NCBI GenBank assembly: GCA_029251475.1
Contig: JAQXDF010000016.1
Location: 1-32,056, forward strand
Direction of reading: 5' to 3'
DNA length: 32,056 nt
Origin: Rickettsiaceae bacterium
GTDB lineage: Bacteria > Pseudomonadota > Alphaproteobacteria > Rickettsiales > Rickettsiaceae
Position numbers and translations under genes: made by a program. Positions 1 to 8,577 of this stretch are shown here, piece by piece (position 1 is the first letter of the stretch; each line of letters opens with the position of its first letter). Under the pieces are notes generated by a model. That model worked only from the letters and a program-made list of their open reading frames with translations. It did no database searches and had not been told where the DNA came from.

Positions 1-474
<474 letters not shown>

Positions 475-686
475 GCCAAAACTTGAGATCACACGATGCA
501 TGCAGAGTTATTCTTACACGCTTCAGTATTACTCGCGATAATTAATCGCGGTGTGTATTCGCATCAATTTTTTTTTTAAATAAGCTTGCAATAAAGCAAG
601 TCTAATTAACTTTAAAACTGATACTTAGTTTTAATTATTCTTTATCAACTTTTCAAACAGCTACAAGCTTCGTCGTTGCTTGTGTG
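475..686 (-). other. 23S rRNA leader with hairpins
   Basis: This is the transcribed leader between the inferred start site (~686) and the mature 23S 5' end. It can form at least two hairpins: ACAAGC/GCTTGT at 663-668 and 678-683, at the very start of the transcript, and CGCGAT/ATCGCG at 534-539 and 545-550 with a 5-nt loop, enclosed by weaker ACAC/GTGT pairing. Such stems are usual RNase III or processing substrates in rRNA leaders. That role is inferred here. Confidence 0.55.
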
Positions 687-692
687 AGAATT

Positions 693-721
693 TTTATACA
701 TAGATCCCCGACCATTGTCAA
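693..721 (-). promoter_or_regulatory. Sigma70 promoter of the 23S rRNA gene
   Basis: On the minus strand a perfect -35 TTGACA (716-721) is followed by a 17-bp spacer and a -10 TATAAA (693-698). It is the best promoter match in the window and points at the 23S gene. It explains how a 23S gene without an upstream 16S is transcribed. The start site is inferred near 686. Confidence 0.82.
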
Positions 722-1022
722 ACACTATTTTCAAAAAAATCAGAATAATTCGCTTTTTTTTGCTTTTCTCTCGGATAATTATTTCTCTATATATAAGTAG
801 TGATAAGAATGATCCTTATATTTCAATAAATGTCATTATCGAAGGAAGCTTTATACTTAGGCTATTGCTTGCAAGATTATTAGCAGCTCTTTATAATAAA
901 AAAATATAAGGTAATTATCCATGAATCTACAACGACCGCAATCATACATATAGCAAGACGTTTGGATAAATTAATTATTCAGAAAATAAAAGGAAATCAT
1001 ATTTTATAAATCAAAGCACATT

Positions 1023-1619
1023 ATGTCTTCTACAAAATCAAAACTCACTTCCCTACAGCGCAGCCTTAACTATCTGCATGTTGATGAGTTAAAAACTTAT
1101 TGCAAAAAGCTTGAGCTTTCGCAAAAAGGAACAAAACCAACGCTAACTTCTAGAATAATGCATTTTCTTAAAACTGGAGAAAAAACTGAAACACCAAGTT
1201 ATCCAGCCGTTTCCTGCGCAAAAGGCAGAAATATTCCAGAAATAAAATGCGAGAGTCTAATGCTAAAAGGAGGCTATAAAAACGACCTAAAAACTCGTAT
1301 ATTCTTCAAATCACTTATTGGGGATTATTTTCATTTTACAGCCTTTGGCATTGACTGGCTTAAAGAACAATGGATGAAAGGCAAGCCACCTACATATAAA
1401 AAATTTGCCGATATGTGGAAAAAAGAATATGCATATAGACAAGAAAATGGCAGCTCTCCCAAAACAGAATGGGCATATATTATATTTGTAAAAGAATATA
1501 CAAAAAACAATCCTCATGCCAACACAAAAGAAATTTTATCTAATTGGCAAACTGAACGACTCAATAACAAAGAATTAGTAGATCAATTCTTTATACAGCA
1601 TTTTCAAGAATCAAATTAA
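1023..1619 (+). CDS. SAP-domain protein with DUF6434-like C-terminal region
   Basis: A 198-residue protein of unknown function. Residues ~12-50 (LNYLHVDELKTYCKKLEL... then a basic turn and SRIMHFL) fit the SAP helix-extended loop-helix fold, which usually binds DNA or RNA. Residues ~85-150 contain FKSLIGDYFHFTAFGIDWLK and a PPTYKKFADMWKKEY segment, which resembles the small DUF6434 region found with SAP domains in other bacteria; this family match is from memory. No signal peptide or membrane segment is seen, so it is probably cytoplasmic. It stands alone ahead of def, from which it is separated by a promoter. A nucleic-acid-binding role is likely but the target is unknown. Confidence 0.75.
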   Translation: MSSTKSKLTSLQRSLNYLHVDELKTYCKKLELSQKGTKPTLTSRIMHFLKTGEKTETPSYPAVSCAKGRNIPEIKCESLMLKGGYKNDLKTRIFFKSLIGDYFHFTAFGIDWLKEQWMKGKPPTYKKFADMWKKEYAYRQENGSSPKTEWAYIIFVKEYTKNNPHANTKEILSNWQTERLNNKELVDQFFIQHFQESN

Positions 1620-1701
1620 CCAAAACCAACTTTTAAAAACTAGACCTCCGAATCTATAGAAAAAAGACATGACAATCAAATACGTGCACTAAAAGCTGAT
1701 A

Positions 1702-1730
1702 TTTACACATAGAGATATTTCTGTTATGAT
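1702..1730 (+). promoter_or_regulatory. Promoter of def-fmt
   Basis: TTTACA (1702-1707), a 17-bp spacer and TATGAT (1725-1730), with an extended -10 TG one base upstream of the hexamer. Start site expected near 1737, giving a ~30-nt leader before def. No strong Shine-Dalgarno sequence precedes the def start. Confidence 0.65.
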
Positions 1731-1766
1731 CAGTGATGTAAAAATTCAGTTATCTTTAGTCCGTAT

Positions 1767-2294
1767 ATGTCTATATTAAAAATATTCACAGCGCCTGATC
1801 CTGTGTTAAGAAAAAAAGCTAAGCCCATTAAATGCGTAGATAATGACATACGCAAGCTTATGGACGATATGCTAGAGACTATGTACGAAGACAAAGGCGT
1901 GGGGCTAGCTGCGAATCAAGTGGGGTCCTTGGATCGCATTTTGGTTTTGGATTTACAAAAAGACGATGAAGATAAAAGACCAAAAGGATTTTACCCTTTA
2001 TATATCGCTAACCCTGAAGTGATATATGCTTCTGACGAAATGGTAGATGGAGAGGAAGGCTGCTTATCTCTGCCAGATCAAAAAATCTTGATCTCTAGGC
2101 ACGAAGATATCAAAATAAAATATCTTGATTATAATAATAAATCTCAAGAGCTTGAGGCAAGTGGTTGGCTAGCACGAGCCATACAACACGAAATGGATCA
2201 CTTGGATGGCAAGCTCGCTATTGATTATTTATCGCCTTTAAAGAAAAGCGTTGCGATCCGCAGATTAACTAAAATCAAAAGACTGTCAGATTAA
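1767..2294 (+). CDS. def: Peptide deformylase
   Basis: Removes the formyl group from the N-terminal formyl-methionine of new proteins in the cytoplasm. All three family motifs are present: GVGLAANQVG (motif 1), EGCLSLP (motif 2, with the metal-binding Cys) and QHEMDHLDG (motif 3, HExxH with the two metal-binding His and the catalytic Glu). At 175 residues it has the normal length for a type I enzyme and appears intact. It is followed 20 bp later by fmt, the usual def-fmt pair, so the formylation and deformylation enzymes are co-transcribed from the promoter at 1702-1730. Confidence 0.97.
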   Translation: MSILKIFTAPDPVLRKKAKPIKCVDNDIRKLMDDMLETMYEDKGVGLAANQVGSLDRILVLDLQKDDEDKRPKGFYPLYIANPEVIYASDEMVDGEEGCLSLPDQKILISRHEDIKIKYLDYNNKSQELEASGWLARAIQHEMDHLDGKLAIDYLSPLKKSVAIRRLTKIKRLSD

Positions 2295-2314
2295 TTGCAA
2301 ATAGGAGAAAACTG

Positions 2315-3235
2315 GTGAATATTATTTTTATGGGCACTCCAGATTTTGCAGCGCCTGCTCTTCAAAATCTGATTGATTCCAAAACACATAATGTTGTAGC
2401 CGTTTTCACTGCAGCCCCTAAAGCCAAAGGTCGTGGACTAAAATTAGTAAACTCTCCTGTTCATAGCTTGGCGCTGAATAATAATATTCCAGTTTATGCC
2501 CCGACTACTTTAAAAAATGAAGCAGCCTTAGAGCTGATAAATTCAATTGATGCAGATATTATAACCGTTGTTGCATATGGTTTTATTGTCCCGCAAAATA
2601 TATTGGATGCTAAAAAATATGGTTGTTTAAATATTCACCCCTCAAAATTACCCAAATATCGAGGCGCCGCTCCTCTGCAACGCACTATAATTAATGGCGA
2701 AACCGAAACAGCTGTATGTATTATGCAAATGGATGCTGGCCTAGATACTGGCGATGTTTTATTGAAAAAAAACTTAAAGCTTAATCCTCGCATCACTCTG
2801 CAAGAACTACATGATAAGTGCGCTAAAATAGGCGGAGAAATGTTGATAGAAACCCTTGATAATATCAAAACACTACCTAGAAAAAAACAGGCAGATAGCG
2901 GCTTATCTTACGCCCATAAATTATCCAAAGAAGAAGGGCTTGTAGACTGGAATGAATCTGCTTTTACAATAGACTGTAAAATTAGAGGCATGAATCCATG
3001 GCCCGGGGTTTATTTTAAATATGATCAAAAAATAATAAAGATACTTTCTGCAGAATACACAAATAAAGAGTACAACTCCTTACCCGGAGAATTATTAGGG
3101 AATGAGTTTGAAGTAGCTTGTGGCAAAGGCACTCTGATTGTTAAATCCTTAAAGCCATCGGGCAAACCAGAAATGCTAGCGACCGACTACCTTAAAGGGC
3201 ATCATCTTGGTAATAACAACTTAAATCAATCATAA
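2315..3235 (+). CDS. fmt: Methionyl-tRNA formyltransferase
   Basis: Transfers a formyl group from 10-formyl-THF to Met-tRNAfMet, making the initiator tRNA. The protein is 306 residues, with an N-terminal Rossmann formyltransferase domain (MNIIFMGTPDFAAPAL at the start, NIHPSKLPKYRGAAPLQR around 107-124 containing the catalytic Asn/His region, and MDAGLDTGDVL) and a C-terminal OB-like domain (MNPWPGVYF onward). The start is a GTG at 2315, preceded by AGGAG at 7-nt spacing. It is the second gene of the def-fmt operon. In Rickettsia the fmt gene is also next to the split 23S gene, but there it lies upstream in the same orientation, whereas here it is divergent. Confidence 0.97.
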   Translation: MNIIFMGTPDFAAPALQNLIDSKTHNVVAVFTAAPKAKGRGLKLVNSPVHSLALNNNIPVYAPTTLKNEAALELINSIDADIITVVAYGFIVPQNILDAKKYGCLNIHPSKLPKYRGAAPLQRTIINGETETAVCIMQMDAGLDTGDVLLKKNLKLNPRITLQELHDKCAKIGGEMLIETLDNIKTLPRKKQADSGLSYAHKLSKEEGLVDWNESAFTIDCKIRGMNPWPGVYFKYDQKIIKILSAEYTNKEYNSLPGELLGNEFEVACGKGTLIVKSLKPSGKPEMLATDYLKGHHLGNNNLNQS

Positions 3236-3340
3236 GACTCCCCCCTATAGATCTGTTGTATTTCGCTTACGCAAAATTGATACAAAAATCTCCTATGCAA
3301 GATATTATGGCTATTTACGTGCGCACTTAACAGAAGTCAA

Positions 3341-3370
3341 TTGACCAAATGCCCAACCTAGCTGTATTAT
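3341..3370 (+). promoter_or_regulatory. Promoter of the rimK cluster
   Basis: TTGACC (3341-3346), an 18-bp spacer and TATTAT (3365-3370). Start site near 3377, 31 nt ahead of the rimK ATG. This ATG has no clear Shine-Dalgarno sequence. Confidence 0.6.
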
Positions 3371-3407
3371 AAATGAAACATGATCAAAGGTATCGAAAAA
3401 AATAAAT

Positions 3408-4328
3408 ATGCGTATAGGAATATTATCACGTAGTTCTAAAATTTACTCAACATCTAAACTAGTAGAGGCCGCCAAAGCCAGGGGGCACGAGGTTACGGTT
3501 GTAAACCCTCTAAAATGTTATATGAACATAACATCTAGCAACCCTGATGTTTATTATAAAACAAAAACAAAGCTACAAAAATTGGAATTCGATGCTATAA
3601 TTCCACGTATTGGAGCATCTATAACAGCTTACGCATGCGCTGTTCTTAGGCAGTTTGAAGTTGCTGGGGTGTATGTTGCTAATGGTTCTGTTGCAATAAC
3701 TAGGTCCCGAGATAAACTTAGAGCTCATCAATTGCTAGCTAGAAGGCATGTAGGCATTCCTGTGACAAGTTATGCGCATTCTGGTAACGCAACAAAAGAT
3801 TTGATAGCATCAGTAGGAGGAGCTCCTCTTATTGTTAAAGTAATCGAAAGCACTCAGGGCAAAGGCGTTCTACTTGCTGAAACTCCAAAAGCCGCTGAAA
3901 GCCTCATTGGAGCTTTCTTGTCACTGCACGCAGATTTTTTAGTACAAGAATTCATTAAAGAATCAGATGGCAGTGATATTCGTTGCTTTGTCATAGGAGA
4001 TAAAGTAGTTGCTGCCATGAAACGCCAAGGATCAGAAGGAGAATTTCGTTCAAACTTACATAATGGTGGCAGTGCGGAAATAGCTAAAATTTCACCAAAG
4101 GAGCGTGCTACGGCTGTTACTGCTGCTAAAGTATTAGGTCTAAAAGTAGCGGGAGTTGATTTAGTCCGCTCAAATAGAGGTCCATTAGTGCTCGAGGTGA
4201 ATTCATCTCCTGGACTAGAAGGAATTCAAAAAACTACAGGAAAAGATGTCGCTACAAGTATTATAGAGCACATCGAAAAAGACTCGTTAAAAAAAGCAAT
4301 CATTAAACAACATCATATACAGGGGTAA
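3408..4328 (+). CDS. rimK: RimK-type ATP-grasp glutamate ligase
   Basis: RimK adds glutamate residues to the C-terminus of ribosomal protein S6, and relatives ligate other amino acids to protein or small-molecule carboxylates. The 306-residue protein has the full RimK layout: an N-terminal pre-ATP-grasp domain ([20 protein letters not shown]), an ATP-binding segment ([15 protein letters not shown], 140-154), [16 protein letters not shown] (178-193), and the Mg/ATP site AGVDLVRS...[12 protein letters not shown] (D251, E263, N265). It begins a run of plus-strand genes with an AstE/AspA-type hydrolase 5 bp downstream and a RimB-type protease after that. The substrate in this organism is not shown by sequence; S6 is the default assumption. 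Confidence 0.93.
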   Translation: MRIGILSRSSKIYSTSKLVEAAKARGHEVTVVNPLKCYMNITSSNPDVYYKTKTKLQKLEFDAIIPRIGASITAYACAVLRQFEVAGVYVANGSVAITRSRDKLRAHQLLARRHVGIPVTSYAHSGNATKDLIASVGGAPLIVKVIESTQGKGVLLAETPKAAESLIGAFLSLHADFLVQEFIKESDGSDIRCFVIGDKVVAAMKRQGSEGEFRSNLHNGGSAEIAKISPKERATAVTAAKVLGLKVAGVDLVRSNRGPLVLEVNSSPGLEGIQKTTGKDVATSIIEHIEKDSLKKAIIKQHHIQG

Positions 4329-4333
4329 AATTA

Positions 4334-5347
4334 GTGTACAAAGATCTAACTATAGATGGAGTTACTATAAAACCAGGACAAAGAAAAAGATTTGAAATGG
4401 ATGTTGCTCAGTTATTCGACCACACTAGCATGACAATCCCTGTAGAAGTTATCCGTGGCAAAGAAGATGGACCAACAATCTTTCTTTCTGCTGCAATTCA
4501 TGGCGATGAACTTAATGGAGTTGAGGTAATAAGGCGCCTTTTATCTCACAAAAAACTATTTTCAAAAATCAAAGGTACAATTATTGCTGTGCCTATAGTA
4601 AATATTTTTGGCTATAATCAGAACACACGCTATCTACCAGACAGGCGTGATTTAAATAGATCATTCCCAGGGTCAAAACAAGGCTCACTTGCAAGTCAAA
4701 TAGCCCAGAAATTCATGACTGAGATTGTTGAAAAATGCGATTATGGAATTGATTTGCATACAGGCAGCGTTCACAGATATAATATGCCGCAAATTAGGGT
4801 ATTATTAGATAACCCAGAAACTAAAGAGTTAGCAGAATCATTTGGAGTGCCCGTAGTATTAAGTGCCGCCCTACGTGAAGGGTCATTGCGCCAAGCTGCA
4901 GCGACTAAAGGAGTTAAAGTTTTGGTGTTTGAGGGAGGAGAAGCTCTAAGGTACGATGAAAAAATAATACGCTCTGCAAAAAATGGAATCATTGCTACCT
5001 TGTGCAGTATAGGAATTCTGGACAAAGAGTTAGTGTCCAAAAAATTGCCGAAGAATCGCGAAGTATTTTACGCTAACTCAAGCCATTGGATCAGAGCCCC
5101 TCATAGTGGAAGTTTACATATCAGGAAAAAAATTGGTAGCAAGGTCCGGAAAGATGAGACGCTCGGAATAATCTCGGATCCATTCGGTATTAAGCAACAT
5201 TACGTAAAATCTACAAGCACTGGTATTGTTATAGGAATAGCTATGATGCCTTTGGTAAATAATGGAGATGCACTATTTCACATAGCTACTTTCGATGATG
5301 CACACGCAGTTGCTAGCGTTGTAGCGGAGTATGACGAGGCCTTATAA
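4334..5347 (+). CDS. AstE/AspA-family zinc carboxy-hydrolase
   Basis: A 337-residue member of the succinylglutamate desuccinylase/aspartoacylase family, which is structurally related to M14 zinc carboxypeptidases. The predicted zinc ligands are H56 and E59 in AAIHGDELNG and H142 in GIDLHTGS. DRRDLNRSFPG (~103-113) is the usual substrate-carboxylate binding region, and E200 in VLVFEGGE is the likely general base. The C-terminal ~80 residues (HSGSLHIRKKIGSKV...) form a lipoyl/biotinyl-like beta-barrel. The start is GTG, with AGGGG 9 nt upstream at the end of rimK. Its stop overlaps the next start (TAATG), indicating translational coupling. With RimK beside it, a role in removing glutamate or trimming a RimK product is plausible but inferred. 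Arginine-degradation genes (other ast genes) are absent, which argues against AstE proper. Confidence 0.88.
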   Translation: MYKDLTIDGVTIKPGQRKRFEMDVAQLFDHTSMTIPVEVIRGKEDGPTIFLSAAIHGDELNGVEVIRRLLSHKKLFSKIKGTIIAVPIVNIFGYNQNTRYLPDRRDLNRSFPGSKQGSLASQIAQKFMTEIVEKCDYGIDLHTGSVHRYNMPQIRVLLDNPETKELAESFGVPVVLSAALREGSLRQAAATKGVKVLVFEGGEALRYDEKIIRSAKNGIIATLCSIGILDKELVSKKLPKNREVFYANSSHWIRAPHSGSLHIRKKIGSKVRKDETLGIISDPFGIKQHYVKSTSTGIVIGIAMMPLVNNGDALFHIATFDDAHAVASVVAEYDEAL

Positions 5348-5817
5348 TGCATAAAGATGCTTTATTGATAGGATGGAGAGAATGGGCAAAACTACCAGAC
5401 CTAAATGTACCTCTAATTAAAGTAAAAATTGACACCGGTGCAAAAACTTCTGCTCTACATGCATATGACATTCAAAGAATCAAAGAGAATGGCAAGGAAC
5501 TTGTAGAATTCGTAGTTCACCCTGTACAAAAAAATAATCTAATTTGCTGTAAATCACGAGCAGAAATAATTGACATACGCATTATTAAAAGCTCAAATGG
5601 TCATAAAGAAGAGCGCATAGTAATACAATCTCCTATACAAATTGGCTCTCATTATGAGAATATTGAAATAACTCTTACAAATCGAGACATTATGTATCAT
5701 CGTATGCTTTTAGGCCGCGAAGCAATGAAGGGACTCATAATCAACCCTATTAAATCCTATTGCCAAGGAAAGTTCACCTCCAAAGAGGCCGTAGGGGTGT
5801 ATAAGAAATTTATTTAA
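5347..5817 (+). CDS. rimB: RimB-type retropepsin-like aspartic protease
   Basis: A 156-residue protein of the family formerly called 'ATP-dependent zinc protease' (PF05618), now regarded as retropepsin-like. The catalytic loop KIDTGAKTSALHA (D29-T30-G31) and the second conserved strand HRMLLGREAMKGL are visible. Retropepsin folds act as homodimers, each chain supplying one Asp. In Pseudomonas, RimB is encoded with RimK and affects S6 modification (rimABK). The start overlaps the preceding stop by 1 base. No signal peptide is visible, so it is probably cytoplasmic. The symbol is assigned by family and context. Confidence 0.85.
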   Translation: MHKDALLIGWREWAKLPDLNVPLIKVKIDTGAKTSALHAYDIQRIKENGKELVEFVVHPVQKNNLICCKSRAEIIDIRIIKSSNGHKEERIVIQSPIQIGSHYENIEITLTNRDIMYHRMLLGREAMKGLIINPIKSYCQGKFTSKEAVGVYKKFI

Positions 5818-5826
5818 GAGAGTAAT

Positions 5827-6204
5827 ATGATTTTGCATTATATTTTTATTGGTTGTGGTGGCGCTCTAGGTGCAATCATGAGAACAGTTATCGGAGAATT
5901 ACTTCCTATAACGATTTTAGGAATATCTTCTCCAATTTTATTAGTTAATATCATTGGCTGTTTTGCCATAGGTTTTTTGACAGAAATAATGACCTTATAT
6001 TGGCCTATTTCTGTTAATATGAAATATTTTTTGATCTCTGGATTTCTTGGAGGATTCACCACATTTTCAAGCTTTATCCTAGAGTTTGGCTTGTTTGTTG
6101 AAAAAAACGAATATATCTATGCCCTATCTTACGCGTTCTTAAGCTTTCTATTAAGCGCTATAGGCTTTTTTGCCGCTGTGAAAATAGTACGACTATTTTT
6201 GTAA
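5827..6204 (+). CDS. crcB: Fluoride ion channel CrcB/Fluc
   Basis: A 125-residue, four-helix membrane protein that works as an antiparallel dimer to export fluoride. The family signatures are present: GCGGALGAIMRT near the N-terminus, LLVNIIGCFAIGFL (the NxxG segment) and FLGGFTTFSSFILE, the phenylalanine-lined pore motif. It starts 9 bp after rimB with an AGAG Shine-Dalgarno sequence, so it is probably co-transcribed. No fluoride riboswitch can lie in so short a gap. A functional link with the rim genes is not expected. Confidence 0.95.
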   Translation: MILHYIFIGCGGALGAIMRTVIGELLPITILGISSPILLVNIIGCFAIGFLTEIMTLYWPISVNMKYFLISGFLGGFTTFSSFILEFGLFVEKNEYIYALSYAFLSFLLSAIGFFAAVKIVRLFL

Positions 6205-6244
6205 CTCTAACAACGACTCTGTTTTTTTGTTGTATAGAAAAAAG

Positions 6245-6274
6245 TTGACATCATGTTGTATAACAACTTATCAT
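6245..6274 (+). promoter_or_regulatory. Promoter of the small lipoprotein
   Basis: Perfect -35 TTGACA (6245-6250), 18-bp spacer, -10 TATCAT (6269-6274), start site near 6281. The -10 lies in the left half of an 11-bp perfect inverted repeat (6261-6290), so access to it could be controlled by a repressor. Confidence 0.65.
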
Positions 6275-6290
6275 AGTAAATAAGTTGTTA
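6261..6290. repeat. Perfect 11-bp inverted repeat (operator-like)
   Basis: TAACAACTTAT (6261-6271) and its exact reverse complement ATAAGTTGTTA (6280-6290), separated by 8 bp, overlap the -10 and start-site region of the lipoprotein promoter. Only the right arm would be well inside the transcript, so a DNA operator is more likely than an RNA hairpin. Related TTGTTGTATA words recur just upstream (~6228-6237 and 6253-6262). Confidence 0.6.
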
Positions 6291-6309
6291 ATTTTTAAAG
6301 GAGTTATTT

Positions 6310-6501
6310 ATGTCTAATACTATAAAATTATTATTGGTATCTTTATTATTGGTGGGTTGCAAAGGAGCTTATACAAAAGATGGCGGATATAAAAGCGATA
6401 AGAAAACAACTTACAAAGCCTACAGCGAAGTAAGTAAAAACGCCACTGATCATGTTGGCCATGTTACAGATAACGTCTCAAATGCCGTTACAAACTATTA
6501 A
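6310..6501 (+). CDS. Small lipoprotein, unknown function
   Basis: A 63-residue protein with a lipoprotein signal peptide: basic N-terminus, hydrophobic LLLVSLLLVGC and a lipobox ending at Cys17, followed by a hydrophilic, charged, Lys/Thr/Asn-rich tail with no recognisable domain. The gene has a strong promoter and a near-perfect AAAGGAG Shine-Dalgarno at 6-nt spacing, so it is probably well expressed. I do not recognise the family. The size and context recall other short, abundant envelope lipoproteins, but the heptad repeat of Lpp is absent. Confidence 0.8.
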   Translation: MSNTIKLLLVSLLLVGCKGAYTKDGGYKSDKKTTYKAYSEVSKNATDHVGHVTDNVSNAVTNY

Positions 6502-6529
6502 AAACAACAAATCTCGTTCAATTGTTTTT
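6500..6529 (+). terminator. Weak candidate terminator
   Basis: AAAAACAA (6500-6507) can pair with TTGTTTTT (6522-6529) around a 14-nt loop, and the T-run closes the stem. It sits between the lipoprotein stop and the convergent end of lpxI. The stem is AT-rich and so of low stability. Confidence 0.3.
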
Positions 6530-6530
6530 C

Positions 6531-7331
6531 TTATATAAACTTGAGGAATAAATTATTTTCCTCAAGCAAAATTTTTGTTTCTTTTGGATTAATAATTATC
6601 ACGCCTTCTTTTTCAATAGCAACTCCGTTAAACCCATGCTTAGCTAAAAGAGATATTGTATTTGGGCCAATAACTGGTACGTCAACACGCATATCTTGTG
6701 TTATTTTTGACATTTTCACCAACACTCCGCCTTTTTCTTGAACTCTTAGATCACCACAACGCTTAATAAGATTATCAGTCCCTTCTGCAGCCTCAATGCC
6801 AACAACATAACCATTGGCGACTATAACAGACTGTCCCACGTCCATCTCACCTAGAGAGGACATGACCTTTACTCCAATATCAATATCTTCATTATCCGAT
6901 GATGATGGAAAGATGGAGCCAGACATATCTTCATACTGACTCAGCTTTAATATTTCCTGAGGAGAAATGACACGAAGCCCTTTTGATTCTATATAATCTA
7001 TAACCGTTTTAAGCAAGACGTCATCTCCTAAAACTTTATTCTTTAGAATTTTAGCCAACAAAATAGCTCCAGCAAAATCAACTTTTAGAGAGCTGAATTC
7101 AGGACGCTTGATTCCACCTATGACAATAATATTTTCTACTGAATTACTTTTAAAATAATCTATAACACTGCCAACTGAACCCAAAGAGAATTTTTGACAA
7201 GAAAACTCACCAAAGTCACTGTCTGGATCAAGGGCCGCAATAAAACACTCCCCACCTGAATTAACTTGTATTCTTGCTATTTCACGTGGCAGGTCTCCAC
7301 CTCCAGCTATTATTCCTAATTTTGACGCCAT
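6531..7331 (-). CDS. lpxI: UDP-2,3-diacylglucosamine pyrophosphatase LpxI
   Basis: Hydrolyses UDP-2,3-diacylglucosamine to lipid X and UMP, the fourth step of lipid A synthesis, in place of LpxH. The 266-residue protein starts with the family signature LGIIAGGGDLPREIA, and continues with NIIVIGGIKRP, the LGDDVLLKTV segment and the C-terminal domain (GYVVGIEAAEGTDNLI, VDVPVIGPNTI). Its start directly abuts the end of lpxA. LpxI is the alphaproteobacterial type of this enzyme. lpxB, which often follows, is not present in the window. Confidence 0.94.
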   Translation of the reverse strand: MASKLGIIAGGGDLPREIARIQVNSGGECFIAALDPDSDFGEFSCQKFSLGSVGSVIDYFKSNSVENIIVIGGIKRPEFSSLKVDFAGAILLAKILKNKVLGDDVLLKTVIDYIESKGLRVISPQEILKLSQYEDMSGSIFPSSSDNEDIDIGVKVMSSLGEMDVGQSVIVANGYVVGIEAAEGTDNLIKRCGDLRVQEKGGVLVKMSKITQDMRVDVPVIGPNTISLLAKHGFNGVAIEKEGVIIINPKETKILLEENNLFLKFI

Positions 7332-8123
7332 TTATTTTTCCTTACTATAACCACAAAAACTACGGGATTTATCTTTCTGTAAAAAATCAGTAATTTCCTG
7401 AATAATTTTATTATCCGGATATTGCTGGCGCGCCATCTGTACACGCTCATTAAAAACATACTTAGAAGATTCATTGAAAATTTCTTTTACAACCTTACTA
7501 GACTCGAGGGATTCTTTTTTATCAAATCCACGTCTATTCATTCCTACCAAATTTATTCCTTCTAGATGCGCTCTATCGCTGCTTGCCAAACCATATGGAA
7601 TTAAATCTCTAACTACAGCAGATACGCCGCCAATCATTGTATGAGGACCAACTCGGCAAAATTGCTGCACCGCAGATAATCCGCCAATAATTGCAAAATC
7701 ACCAACTTCCACATGTCCAGCTAAACTAACATAATTAGCAAAAATCACATTATTGCCAACTATGCAATTATGAGCAATATGTACACCAACCATAAGCAGG
7801 CAATTATCACCTATTTTAGTGACCATATTGCCTTCTTTCGTACCATGCTGAATGGTTACATACTCGCGTATAGTATTATTTTTACCAATAACAATTTCCG
7901 AGTCTTCTCCTTTATATTTTAGCGTCTGAGGATAAGATAATGATGCAAACGGATAAATGACCGTATTTTCTCCGATCGTTACTTTACCTTCTGTTATAAC
8001 ATGAGATTTAATCTCAACATTATCACCTATTACAGTATCCCCACTTATAATGCAGTATGGTCCTATTTTAACATTATTCCCTAGCTTAGCCCCTTCGCCT
8101 ATGATTGCAGTTTGATGTATCAT
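7332..8123 (-). CDS. lpxA: UDP-N-acetylglucosamine acyltransferase LpxA
   Basis: Transfers a 3-hydroxyacyl chain from ACP to UDP-GlcNAc, the first step of lipid A synthesis. The 263-residue protein begins IHQTAIIGEGAKLGNNVKIG and has the hexapeptide repeats of a left-handed beta-helix. The active-site region GVHIAHNCIVGN holds the conserved His pair, and GLSAVQQFCRVG follows. A helical C-terminal domain ends the protein. It lies 1 bp after fabZ and abuts lpxI, so it is within the lpx operon. Normal length. Confidence 0.97.
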   Translation of the reverse strand: MIHQTAIIGEGAKLGNNVKIGPYCIISGDTVIGDNVEIKSHVITEGKVTIGENTVIYPFASLSYPQTLKYKGEDSEIVIGKNNTIREYVTIQHGTKEGNMVTKIGDNCLLMVGVHIAHNCIVGNNVIFANYVSLAGHVEVGDFAIIGGLSAVQQFCRVGPHTMIGGVSAVVRDLIPYGLASSDRAHLEGINLVGMNRRGFDKKESLESSKVVKEIFNESSKYVFNERVQMARQQYPDNKIIQEITDFLQKDKSRSFCGYSKEK

Positions 8124-8124
8124 T

Positions 8125-8577
8125 TTATTCCTTAGCTTTGTTTTTTACCATTGCAGTAAATGTGCTTTCTGCGGCTACTGCTCCTTCAACTTCTGCCCTA
8201 GCTTTAAATTTCCATACAGCACCTCTGCTTTGCACTATGCTTGCATATAAAATCAAACTATCACCAGGCTCTACCACTTTTCTAAATTTAGATTCATCAA
8301 TAGACATAAAAAATACTTCTTTGTCCTCTGTGGTTTCCATAGATTTAGCAACAAGTACCGCTGATATCTGAGCCATTGCTTCAATAATCAAAACTCCTGG
8401 CATAACCGGTCTACCGGGAAAATGACCTGTAAATTGTGGCTCATTTGCGGTAACATTTTTTATGCCGACAATGGATTCATTAAGTTTTATTTCTGTAACC
8501 CTATCTACCAATAAGAATGGGTAACGATGAGGGATAATCGACATTATCTCTTTGATATCAATTCTCTCTTGTGTCAT
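8125..8577 (-). CDS. fabZ: 3-hydroxyacyl-ACP dehydratase FabZ
   Basis: Dehydrates 3-hydroxyacyl-ACP in fatty acid elongation, and so competes with LpxA/LpxD for the same acyl-ACP pool, which explains its place in the lpx operon. The 150-residue hotdog-fold protein has the catalytic His in [13 protein letters not shown] and the catalytic Glu in [11 protein letters not shown], with [11 protein letters not shown] between them. Its ATG overlaps the lpxD stop by 4 bp (ATGA). Confidence 0.97.
   Translation of the reverse strand: MTQERIDIKEIMSIIPHRYPFLLVDRVTEIKLNESIVGIKNVTANEPQFTGHFPGRPVMPGVLIIEAMAQISAVLVAKSMETTEDKEVFFMSIDESKFRKVVEPGDSLILYASIVQSRGAVWKFKARAEVEGAVAAESTFTAMVKNKAKE

Noticed and set aside
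715-909. 64-codon ORF with TTG start upstream of the SAP-domain gene
   Set aside because: It overlaps the rRNA promoter, has a weak start, no Shine-Dalgarno sequence and low-complexity hydrophobic sequence; most likely chance in AT-rich DNA.
5827-6204. Fluoride riboswitch in front of crcB
   Set aside because: Only 9 bp separate rimB and crcB, which is too short for the aptamer.
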